Below, in pieces: positions 53,616 through 61,857 of a stretch of 64,000 nucleotides of DNA. Positions within the stretch are counted from its first letter, which is position 1, and each line of letters opens with the position of its first letter. This stretch comes from Methylocaldum sp035627495. Its GTDB lineage: Bacteria > Pseudomonadota > Gammaproteobacteria > Methylococcales > Methylococcaceae. Location: NCBI RefSeq assembly GCF_035627495.1, contig NZ_DASPLO010000173.1, positions 1-64,000 of the forward strand, given 5' to 3'. The position numbers and the translations under genes are program-made. A model generated the notes under the pieces. The model searched no databases. It was not told where the DNA came from and saw only the letters and a list, made by a program, of their open reading frames with translations.

Positions 53616-54626
53616 TTAGGAACAGCCGTAATAGTCTTTATACCAGCCGACAAAGTTGGCAATTCCGGATTCTATAGGGGTTGCCGGTTGGTAGCCTACA
53701 TCACGTATAAGATCGTCTACATCCGCGTAGGTGGCGGGTACATCGCCGCTCTGCATGGGGAGAAAGTTTTTGTCTGCTTTCTTGCCCAGGCACTCTTCCA
53801 GCACTTCGATGAAGCGCATGAGCTCAACCGGTTGGTGATTGCCGATATTGTAAAGGCGGTAAGGTGCTTTACCGGTGCCGGGATCCGGGTGCTCACTGTT
53901 CCAATTCGGGTTGGGTGCGGCGATGTTGTCGAGAACCCTGACTACGCCCTCAACGATGTCGTCGATATAGGTGAAGTCGCGACGGTGCCGGCCGAAGTTG
54001 AAGACGTCTATCGGTTTCCCTTCGAGGATATTCCGGGTGAACATGAACAAGGCCATGTCCGGGCGGCCCCAGGGCCCGTATACGGTGAAAAAGCGCAATC
54101 CGGTGGTCGGTAGGCTGTAAAGGTGGCTGTAAGTATGCGCCATCAGTTCGTTTGCTTTCTTCGTGGCCGCGTACAGGCTCACCGGGTGGTCGACGTTATG
54201 GTGGACCGAAAACGGCATAACGGTATTGGCGCCGTAAACGGAGCTGGAAGAGGCATAAACCAGATGCTCGATTTCGTGATGCCGGCAAGCTTCCAGTATG
54301 TTGCAGAAACCCACCAGATTTGCGTCGATGTAGGCGTGAGGATGCGTCAGCGAATATCTCACCCCTGCCTGGGCAGCGAGATTGACGACGCGCTGCGGCC
54401 GGTGATCCGAGAACGCCTGATTCAGGCGTTCTCGGTCTTCCAGGGCAATGCGGATTTCCGTGAAGCCGGAATGATTTTTCAGCCGGGCGAGCCGCGCTTC
54501 TTTCAAGCCGACATCATAGTAATCGTTGACGTTGTCGATGCCGATAACTTCGTCCCCGCGAGCAAGGAGCACCTGCGCCAACGCAGCGCCGATAAACCCC
54601 GCCGTGCCTGTGACCAATACTTTCAT
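53616..54626 (-). CDS. NAD-dependent epimerase, UDP-glucuronate 4-epimerase type
   Basis: The 336-residue extended SDR enzyme has MKVLVTGTAGFIGAALAQVL, ASSSSVYGANTVMPFSV and the Tyr/Lys pair in VSLYAATKKANELMAHTYSH. The pattern FFTVYGPWGRPDMALFMFT is typical of the UDP-glucuronate 4-epimerase (CapI/LspL) branch, which gives UDP-galacturonate. The next gene makes a UDP-sugar acid, so the substrate could instead be UDP-GlcNAc-uronate, as in the TviC/WbpP route. Sequence alone does not settle this. Confidence 0.82.
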   Translation of the reverse strand: MKVLVTGTAGFIGAALAQVLLARGDEVIGIDNVNDYYDVGLKEARLARLKNHSGFTEIRIALEDRERLNQAFSDHRPQRVVNLAAQAGVRYSLTHPHAYIDANLVGFCNILEACRHHEIEHLVYASSSSVYGANTVMPFSVHHNVDHPVSLYAATKKANELMAHTYSHLYSLPTTGLRFFTVYGPWGRPDMALFMFTRNILEGKPIDVFNFGRHRRDFTYIDDIVEGVVRVLDNIAAPNPNWNSEHPDPGTGKAPYRLYNIGNHQPVELMRFIEVLEECLGKKADKNFLPMQSGDVPATYADVDDLIRDVGYQPATPIESGIANFVGWYKDYYGCS

Positions 54627-54644
54627 TGGCTATATTCCTGTGGA

Positions 54645-55925
54645 TTAGAGGTGCTCATCTACGGTGTCGCGTGGCAATGCATATTTAACGTCGAATAGGA
54701 TTCCGTCGGGTTTTGCCAATGCGCGGATGGCTTCGATTCCCATGGCTCTGAATTCCCGATGCGCGACTGCAACAACAACAGCATCGTATTTTCCTGCGGA
54801 GAGCTCCCGGAGAAGGTCAATACCGTATTCCTCGTGGACCTCCTCGGGGTTGGCCCACGGATCGTAAACATCGATTCGAGCATTGTAGCTCTCGAGTTCT
54901 TTGATAATGTCCGTTACCCGTGTGTTCCGGATGTCCGGGCAGTTTTCCTTAAAAGTTAATCCCAGGATGAGGATATTTGCTTGACAGACTTGAAGCCGCT
55001 TCTGCGTCATAAGCTTGACCAAGCGGCTAGCGACATACTCGCCCATTCCGTCGTTGATTCGGCGACCGGCCAGGATGATCTCGGGATGATAGCCGACTTC
55101 TTGGGCTTTATGGGTGAGGTAATACGGATCGACGCCGATGCAGTGGCCGCCGACAAGGCCCGGACGAAAGGGAAGGAAGTTCCATTTGCTCCCGGCGGCC
55201 TCCAAGACCTCCAAAGTATTCAATCCCAACTTGTTGAACAGGATTGCCAACTCGTTGATGAGCGCGATATTCACGTCCCTCTGTGTGTTCTCGATGACTT
55301 TTGCCGCTTCGGCGACCTTGATGCTGCTGGCTTTGTGGGTGCCCGCCGTGATGATTTTACGGTAAAGCTCATCGACAAAATCGGTGATTTCCGGGGTTGA
55401 GCCCGATGTGACTTTCTTGATGGTGGTGACGCGGTGTTCCTTGTCTCCGGGGTTGATGCGCTCGGGGCTATAACCGCAATAAAAATCCCGGTTGAAGACC
55501 AATCCCGATTGAGCTTCCAGAATCGGCACGCAGACTTCTTCGGTCGCGCCCGGGTAAACCGTGGATTCGTAAATGACGATGTCGTCTCTCGACAGGATTT
55601 TGCCGATGGTCTGGCTGGCCTTTTCCAGGGGGGTCAGATCGGGACGTTTGTGCGCGTCTATGGGCGTCGGGACCGTAACGATATACACGTTGCAGCCTGC
55701 GAGATCTGCGGGATTCGCGGTGTAGCTCAGCCGCTTCGCGCTTGCGAGTTCGTCGGCATCGACCTCGAGCGAGCGATCGAGTCCGTCTTTCAATTCCGTA
55801 ACGCGCTGGGCATTGATGTCCAGGCCTATGGTGTCGAAGTGTCTGCCGAATTCCACGGCGAGCGGAAGTCCTACGTAGCCCAGTCCGATTATGCCGATTT
55901 TTGCTTCAGCGAGCGAGCGCATCAT
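54645..55925 (-). CDS. UDP-N-acetylglucosamine/hexose 6-dehydrogenase, TviB/WbpO type
   Basis: The 426-residue nucleotide-sugar dehydrogenase oxidises C6 to the carboxylate with two NAD. It has the NAD motif IGIIGLGYVGLPLAVEFG, YESTVYPGATEEVCVPIL and the catalytic Cys in RPGLVGGHCIGVDPYYLTH; the family Lys lies in AAKVIENTQRDVNIALINE. These patterns fit the TviB/WbpO (UDP-GlcNAc to UDP-GlcNAcA) group better than UDP-glucose dehydrogenase. It sits 18 bp before the epimerase gene, so the two form an operon. Confidence 0.88.
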   Translation of the reverse strand: MMRSLAEAKIGIIGLGYVGLPLAVEFGRHFDTIGLDINAQRVTELKDGLDRSLEVDADELASAKRLSYTANPADLAGCNVYIVTVPTPIDAHKRPDLTPLEKASQTIGKILSRDDIVIYESTVYPGATEEVCVPILEAQSGLVFNRDFYCGYSPERINPGDKEHRVTTIKKVTSGSTPEITDFVDELYRKIITAGTHKASSIKVAEAAKVIENTQRDVNIALINELAILFNKLGLNTLEVLEAAGSKWNFLPFRPGLVGGHCIGVDPYYLTHKAQEVGYHPEIILAGRRINDGMGEYVASRLVKLMTQKRLQVCQANILILGLTFKENCPDIRNTRVTDIIKELESYNARIDVYDPWANPEEVHEEYGIDLLRELSAGKYDAVVVAVAHREFRAMGIEAIRALAKPDGILFDVKYALPRDTVDEHL

Positions 55926-56915
55926 GCCTCCGGATAAGTGAAGAATCTTAGAAATCCAGCGAAAGCTTAGACTATGTTTCTCGAGGGTCTTGTGAAGACA
56001 GTTGGGCTATGATAGCTCGCACATTCAGTCCCTTGCTCGGTCAGCATTTCTCCATTTGTTAGAGCGAAGCGATTTCGTGGAAGGGAGAGGTCGGCGGCGC
56101 CACCGATACCACAGCGTCGATTCGATTTTAAAGGAAGGTGGTAGAAGCGGAAAGCTCTTCCTTGGCTTGATCGGTACTGTACCAATCTCGGGTGGTGTGG
56201 ACATCGGGGCGGAATGTCGCGTGCGCCCATGCGTCAAGGATATCGGGACGGGCGAAATATAAGGAACTATGTGTTAAATTGGCGCCTCGATTGCGCACCT
56301 AAGACAAGCAAATATCCAACTTGTTGGGATGCCGCTTGAGAAAGCTCATGGCTATGGGAAGTACTTAACGTAGCCAAGCTCATAACGCAGAAGGCCTGGC
56401 TCAATCGGAGATTTTGCCAGACAAGTGGATTATGTGTAGCTTATTCTAGGCATCTGCAAAAAAATCAACGTTCAGGGTCTTGGTGCTGGATTAAGCTGGG
56501 CTTTTCTAGCAAAAAATAAAAAAGCTTATTAATGGCCATTTCGATTTCTGGGCGGTTTGGCTCAAGATAAAACCTTCCGTATCCGATTCCGACTGCTCGT
56601 TTGAGTCGATTTAGCGCCTTCGCCGAGAGGCGCGTGGACTAGCCTAGAATGCGTTTGTGCCAGGGGTAAGTTTTCAGCCATAAGATTATGTGCGCCAGGG
56701 GCAGAGCACAACAAGAACAATCCACTCAACTTTTCGAGCAAAATCAGCGCTGACATGCAGCGCAATTGCCGTCTTGAGCACCCCTTAATATGACTTCAAT
56801 ACGATTTTTTTCTTTAAAAGCTACTCGGCCGATTTTCATCCCGTAGCCATGCCGGAACAAGGCAACTCCGTACACTCTAGCGGCAAATTTATCTGATGAA
56901 GGGTCGGCAAGATTT
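55926..56915. other. 990-bp stretch without a convincing gene
   Basis: Small frames exist on both strands (for example 56002-56262 plus, 56562-56765 minus), but none has a recognisable domain, good start signal or codon pattern. The stretch presumably holds the divergent promoters for the dehydrogenase (minus) and the EpsB-type transferase (plus). A fragment near 56470-56500 (ttcagg...ctggattaagctggg) resembles part of the palindromic repeat at 3534-3623. The last 300 bp are A/T-rich. I saw no -24/-12 sigma-54 site, although PrsR would suggest one. Confidence 0.5.
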
Positions 56916-58310
56916 ATGATTCGCGTTTTTCGCCATTATATTTCAAGCGTTTATCTGGTTATTTTTCTACTGGACTGCGGCATTTTTTTCTCCGCCTTTT
57001 ATATGGGGACGGTTTTACGATTTTATCCGGAACTCCATGGCAACTTTTCGACCATCGATTTAACTAATCCGTCCGCCGTTTTCTGTGTGTTCATGTTGGC
57101 GAGCACCACGGGAATGGGCCTTTATCAACGGGTGCAGAGCGGGGGCGATGCAGGGTTGCTGCTTCGAATCCTGGCAAGTTTTGTGCTCGGTGCAATTTTG
57201 ATGGGCTTGGTCTTCTATGTCATTCCGACGGTTTTCGTAGGTCGAGGTGTATTCGGCTATGCGTTGCTAGCCGCCTTAACGTTAACGCTGTTCTCGCGTT
57301 TTCTATTTCTGAAGTTCGTGGATCGGCAGGAGCTTAGGCGGCGAGTGCTGGTCTTAGGGGCGGGTTACAACGCGAACATGATTCAAGAGTTCGAAAGTAA
57401 AGCAGCCAATCCGAGCTTTCACGTCATCGGCTTCATACAAATGGGTGGAGATCCCTGTCGGATAAATCCCCTCCGTCTATGCGCTATGGAGGTACCTCTC
57501 AATGAATTCGCCACTGCGCATGATATCGATGAAATTGTTGTAGCCCCGGACGACCGCCGAGGCGGGCTGGCCGTTGACGAGATTTTGGACTGCAAGATGA
57601 ACGGCCGAGAAGTGGTGGATCTATTGAACTTCTTTGAACGCGAGGCGGGCCTGATCCGTGTCGACTGCCTGCATCCCAGTTGGCTGGTTTTTTCCGATGG
57701 ATTTCGGTACAGCGGCTTTCAGCAGCTTTCCAAGCGCGTGTTTGACGTTTTGGCGAGCCTTGCCTTGCTCGCTATAAGTTGGCCTATCATGTTGCTGACC
57801 GTCTTGGCGATCGTAGTTGAAAGTGGCTGGCGTGCGCCGGTGTTTTACCATCAGGTGCGCGTCGGTAAGAACTGGCGATTGTTCAAAGTAATAAAGTTCC
57901 GGAGCATGCGCACCGATGCCGAAAAAGACGGCCGGGCGCGATGGGCGACCCGGAACGATGATCGTGTGACCCGGGTAGGCCGGTTTATTCGGAAGACCCG
58001 CATCGATGAATTACCGCAGTTGTTCAACGTTCTGAAAGGTGAAATGAGTTTCGTTGGGCCTCGCCCGGAGCGGCCCGAATTCGTGGAAAAGTTCGCAGAA
58101 ACCATTCCTTACTACTCTGAGCGCCACCGGGTAAAGCCAGGCATCACCGGCTGGGCGCAACTGTGTTATCCGTACGGGTCGAGTTATCAGGACGCCATTG
58201 AGAAGCTGCAATACGATCTGTATTACGTTAAGAATTACAGCCTTTTTCTCGACTTTCTCATCATGTTGCAGACCGTTGAAGTGGTTGTATGGGGCAAGGG
58301 GGCTCGTTAA
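56916..58310 (+). CDS. Exopolysaccharide sugar-phosphate transferase (EpsB-type, PEP-CTERM associated)
   Basis: This 464-residue membrane protein starts a repeat unit by placing a sugar-1-phosphate on undecaprenyl phosphate. It has about five N-terminal helices with a Rossmann-like domain (VLVLGAGYNANMIQEFESKA) and a C-terminal bacterial sugar transferase domain: KRVFDVLASLALLAISWPIM, FKVIKFRSMRTDAEKDG, TRIDELPQLFNVLKGEMSFV and GPRPERPEF. It fits the polyisoprenyl-phosphate transferases found with exosortase/PEP-CTERM loci, supported by prsK downstream. Confidence 0.88.
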   Translation: MIRVFRHYISSVYLVIFLLDCGIFFSAFYMGTVLRFYPELHGNFSTIDLTNPSAVFCVFMLASTTGMGLYQRVQSGGDAGLLLRILASFVLGAILMGLVFYVIPTVFVGRGVFGYALLAALTLTLFSRFLFLKFVDRQELRRRVLVLGAGYNANMIQEFESKAANPSFHVIGFIQMGGDPCRINPLRLCAMEVPLNEFATAHDIDEIVVAPDDRRGGLAVDEILDCKMNGREVVDLLNFFEREAGLIRVDCLHPSWLVFSDGFRYSGFQQLSKRVFDVLASLALLAISWPIMLLTVLAIVVESGWRAPVFYHQVRVGKNWRLFKVIKFRSMRTDAEKDGRARWATRNDDRVTRVGRFIRKTRIDELPQLFNVLKGEMSFVGPRPERPEFVEKFAETIPYYSERHRVKPGITGWAQLCYPYGSSYQDAIEKLQYDLYYVKNYSLFLDFLIMLQTVEVVVWGKGAR

Positions 58311-58392
58311 ACGCCGACTTAGAAAAAATCTTGTTCTTGGATATCGATGCTACGCTGATTAGTGCAGCATTTTCATCTAACGCAGAGGACGC

Positions 58393-60498
58393 ATGACTGT
58401 CGGTGCCGTCAGCTATCTGGCAGGTTTCTTAGCTTATCTCTTTTTGAGCGCGTTGCTGCTGGTCAGTTGGCGCGGCAATGTTACAGGCCGTTGGTTGGTC
58501 CTTGCGTCATCCGCGACCGCGGTTTGGTCCGGCCTATTGGCTATGCAGGAGACTTACCGCCTTTTTCCCGCTGCTTTCGTTTGGTCGGCTGAAATTGTCC
58601 GGACTTATATCTGGCTGCTCTTTTTCGGCAAGCTGCTCAGTCCTCTTAAAGATGCCGGAATTGGCGCAAATTCAACAACATCGAAGATCATCAATCAGGG
58701 CATTCATGCCGCTGCCGGTGCTCAACTGGTTTATGTCTGGGTTTCGCCAGCGTTGGAACGATCATATCCCGAGGTTTTTCGGCCCGCATTTCAGCTTTTC
58801 GGCCATATTGGTCTCGCCCTGATCGGCTTGATCCTAATCGAACAGTATTTTCGCAACATCCGGACTGATCTTCGATGGCGAATCAAGTTTGTCTGTTTCG
58901 CCCTAGGGGGAATGTTCGCCTACGATTTTTATCTTTACTCGGATGCCTTGTTGTTCCAGCGCATCAATCCGGATCTTTGGATGGCGCGTGGTGCGGTTTC
59001 CGCCCTGTTGACCCCTTTTCTGGCCGTTTCGGCCGCGCGTAACCCGCAATGGTCGGTGGACGTGTTCGTTTCCCGCCAGGTGGTTTTCCATTCAGCCACC
59101 TTGGTGGGGGCCGGCGTTTACTTGCTTCTCATGGCTACCGCCGGCTACTACATCAAAATTTATGGGGGCGAATGGGGGACTGTTGCACAAATTGTATTTT
59201 TGGTCGGGGCGTTTTTATTGCTTGCTTTGCTGCTTTTTTCGGGGCAGATGCGGGCTCGCATGCGTGTCTTTCTGAGCAAGAATTTCTTCAACTATGCCTA
59301 TGATTACCGGCAGGAATGGCTGCGAATCATCACTACGCTTTCGGACACCCGCTCCGGCCTGTTGCTCGAAGAGCGCGTGATCGTGGCTCTAGGCCAAGCC
59401 GTGGAGAGCCCGAGCGGCACGCTTTGGGTACGTGAACCGAACGGCCATTTCGTTTGGCGCGCAAGCTTCGGCGACCCGGACATCAATGTTCCCCATATCG
59501 ATCGGAACGACCCCGTGATTCGTTACATGGAAGATAAAGAATGGATCGTCAATCTGCCTGAAATGGTGACGATGCCGGAGGCGTATCATGGACTCATTCC
59601 CCCAGTATGGCTCGAACCCAATCGAAGCGCGTGGTTGCTGGTCCCTTTGTTTCAGCAGAAAAATCGGCTGTCGGGCCTGGTGTTGTTGACCCGTCCGCGC
59701 ACCGCGATTCACTGGAACTGGGAAGTCATCGATCTGTTGAAAACCTCCAGTCGTTTGGCCGCAAGCTATCTGGCACTCGAAGATGCCGGTCGGGCTTTGA
59801 CCGAAGCTAGGCAGTTTGAGGGTTTCAACCGGCTTTCGGCGTTTGTCATCCATGATTTGAAAAACCTTATCGCGCAACTAAGCTTGGTGGTGCGCAATGC
59901 GGAGCGTCATCACAATAACCCCGAATTTATGCGAGACGCCATCAAAACGGTGGATCATGCGGTCGGGAAAATGAGCCGGCTGATGTCCCAGTTGAAAAAC
60001 TCCAGCTCCGCACAGTCGGAACAGGAGATTGAGCTGGGGGAGCTTCTTGGTGAGGTCGTGGAGTCGCGGAAGGTGCAGGCCCCGATCCCCTCGTGTGATA
60101 TGTTTAGGCAGCCGATCGTGGTAAAAGCCAATCGCGACCGCCTGGCGTCTTCTTTCGAGCATATTATCCACAATGCCCAGGACGCCGCCGGCAAAAATGG
60201 TCGAGTGAGTGTTCGAATGAGCGTTGGGAAGGACGGGCATGCTACAGTCGATATTGAGGATAACGGGCAGGGCATGGACGAGGAATTTATCCGTACTCGT
60301 TTATTCAAGCCTTTTGAAACGACAAAGGGTTTAACCGGAATGGGTATCGGTGCATACGAGAGTCGGGAATATATCCGTTCTCTGGGAGGGGAACTCAGCG
60401 TGAGAAGCGTGCCGGACAAGAGCACTCTGTTCAGCTTCACGATTCCCATCGCTTCTAAATCCGACGAGCTTGTCTTAAACGAGGTGAAGTCCGCTTGA
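58393..60498 (+). CDS. prsK: PEP-CTERM system histidine kinase PrsK
   Basis: PrsK is the membrane sensor of the PEP-CTERM/exopolysaccharide regulatory pair. The 701-residue protein has eight or so membrane helices to about residue 300, a GAF-like domain (about 320-460), and a histidine kinase core with phospho-acceptor H487 (FVIHDLKNLIAQLSL), then HIIHNAQDAAGKNGRVS, DNGQGMDEEF and GMGIGAYESREYI. The stop is shared with the prsR start (TTGA), as expected for a kinase/regulator pair. The signal it senses is unknown. Confidence 0.92.
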   Translation: MTVGAVSYLAGFLAYLFLSALLLVSWRGNVTGRWLVLASSATAVWSGLLAMQETYRLFPAAFVWSAEIVRTYIWLLFFGKLLSPLKDAGIGANSTTSKIINQGIHAAAGAQLVYVWVSPALERSYPEVFRPAFQLFGHIGLALIGLILIEQYFRNIRTDLRWRIKFVCFALGGMFAYDFYLYSDALLFQRINPDLWMARGAVSALLTPFLAVSAARNPQWSVDVFVSRQVVFHSATLVGAGVYLLLMATAGYYIKIYGGEWGTVAQIVFLVGAFLLLALLLFSGQMRARMRVFLSKNFFNYAYDYRQEWLRIITTLSDTRSGLLLEERVIVALGQAVESPSGTLWVREPNGHFVWRASFGDPDINVPHIDRNDPVIRYMEDKEWIVNLPEMVTMPEAYHGLIPPVWLEPNRSAWLLVPLFQQKNRLSGLVLLTRPRTAIHWNWEVIDLLKTSSRLAASYLALEDAGRALTEARQFEGFNRLSAFVIHDLKNLIAQLSLVVRNAERHHNNPEFMRDAIKTVDHAVGKMSRLMSQLKNSSSAQSEQEIELGELLGEVVESRKVQAPIPSCDMFRQPIVVKANRDRLASSFEHIIHNAQDAAGKNGRVSVRMSVGKDGHATVDIEDNGQGMDEEFIRTRLFKPFETTKGLTGMGIGAYESREYIRSLGGELSVRSVPDKSTLFSFTIPIASKSDELVLNEVKSA

Positions 60499-61847
60499 GC
60501 GAGCAAACGTTGCTGATCGTCGAGGACGATCCTGGACTACAAAGCCAACTCCGCTGGAGTTTCGAGCAATACAAGGTTCTGATGGCAGACGACCGGGAAT
60601 CCGCAGTCGCGGCGGTCAAGCGTAATCAACCGGCTGTGGTTACACTCGATCTCGGATTGCCGCCTGATCCCGGAGGAGTGAGCGAAGGCTTCGCGGTACT
60701 CAACGACATCCTATCTATCGCGCCGGCAACCAAGGTCATCGTCATTACCGGTAACGACGATCAAATTAATCCGGTTAAGTCCATTGGTCTTGGCGCTTAC
60801 GATTTCTATCAAAAGCCGATAGATCCGGAAATCCTGTCTTTTGTAGTGGAGCGGGCATTTCGTCTTTGTGCGCTTGAGGAAGAAAACCGGCAGTTTCAGC
60901 GGATGCATGTCACCAATCCTTTGGAGGGTGTCATCGCCGCCAGTCCCGAAATGCACGAAGTTTGTCGCATGGTCGAGCGCTTGGCGCCGACCGACATTAC
61001 TGTGCTGCTGCTGGGGGAAAGCGGTACCGGCAAGGAGGTGCTTGCGCGCTCTCTTCATGCTTTAAGCCCCCGCTCGAAAAAGCCCTTCGTCGCCGTCAAT
61101 GCGGCGGCTATTCCGGACAGCCTGTTGGAAAGCGAACTGTTCGGTTTCGAGAAAGGGGCGTATACCGGTGCGACTCAGCAAACCAAAGGCAAATTCGAAC
61201 TAGCCGATGGCGGAACGTTTTTTCTCGATGAAATCGGCGATATTCCGCTCTCGCTACAACCGAAACTGTTGCGCGTGCTACAAGAACGGGTCGTCGAACG
61301 GGTCGGGGGGCGGCAGCCGATCAAAGTCGATGTGCGTCTGATTTGCGCTACCCACCAAAATCTTTCAAAGCTGATCAGTGAGGGAAAGTTTAGAGAGGAC
61401 CTTTATTTCCGCATCAACGAAATGATCATCAACATCCCGCCGGTCCGGGAAAGAACCGGCGACATAGCAGTTTTGGCACGTGCTTTCCTGGATAAGTTCG
61501 CGCAACAAATGCGCCGCGCAGATATCCTCGGTTTCAGTGACGAGGCTTTCGCGGCCATGGAGGCGTATCACTGGCCGGGAAACGTTCGGGAGTTGGAGCA
61601 TAAGGTTAAAAGAGCCGTGGTGATGGCCTCGGGTTCTCTCATAGATGCCAAGGACATGGAGCTTGCGCCGGGGGAATTCAAGCGCCGGTTATGGAGTTTG
61701 CGGGAGGCCCGCGACATGGCCGAACGCCAAGCCATCTGCGCCGCACTGAGCGAAGCCGGCGAAAACGTCACCAAAGCGGCTGAAATCCTCGAGATAACAC
61801 GCCCGACACTCTATGCCCTTTTGAGCAAATTCAATCTTAAGATTTAG
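60495..61847 (+). CDS. prsR: PEP-CTERM system sigma-54 response regulator PrsR
   Basis: PrsR is an NtrC-type activator that drives sigma-54 promoters. The 450-residue protein has a receiver domain (D11, D12; phospho-acceptor D52), an AAA+ domain with Walker A GESGTGKE at 174-181, and the sigma-54 contact loop GAYTGA at 221-226 (canonical GAFTGA with Phe to Tyr, a common allowed change). The C-terminal Fis-type helix-turn-helix reads AAEILEITRPTLYALLSKF. Start is TTG, coupled to prsK. Confidence 0.93.
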   Translation: MSEQTLLIVEDDPGLQSQLRWSFEQYKVLMADDRESAVAAVKRNQPAVVTLDLGLPPDPGGVSEGFAVLNDILSIAPATKVIVITGNDDQINPVKSIGLGAYDFYQKPIDPEILSFVVERAFRLCALEEENRQFQRMHVTNPLEGVIAASPEMHEVCRMVERLAPTDITVLLLGESGTGKEVLARSLHALSPRSKKPFVAVNAAAIPDSLLESELFGFEKGAYTGATQQTKGKFELADGGTFFLDEIGDIPLSLQPKLLRVLQERVVERVGGRQPIKVDVRLICATHQNLSKLISEGKFREDLYFRINEMIINIPPVRERTGDIAVLARAFLDKFAQQMRRADILGFSDEAFAAMEAYHWPGNVRELEHKVKRAVVMASGSLIDAKDMELAPGEFKRRLWSLREARDMAERQAICAALSEAGENVTKAAEILEITRPTLYALLSKFNLKI

Positions 61848-61857
61848 GGAGTTAACA

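Noticed and set aside
56002..56262. 86-codon plus-strand frame in the long gap
   Set aside because: No recognised domain, no ribosome-binding site, and an overlapping minus-strand frame of similar size; coding status cannot be supported.
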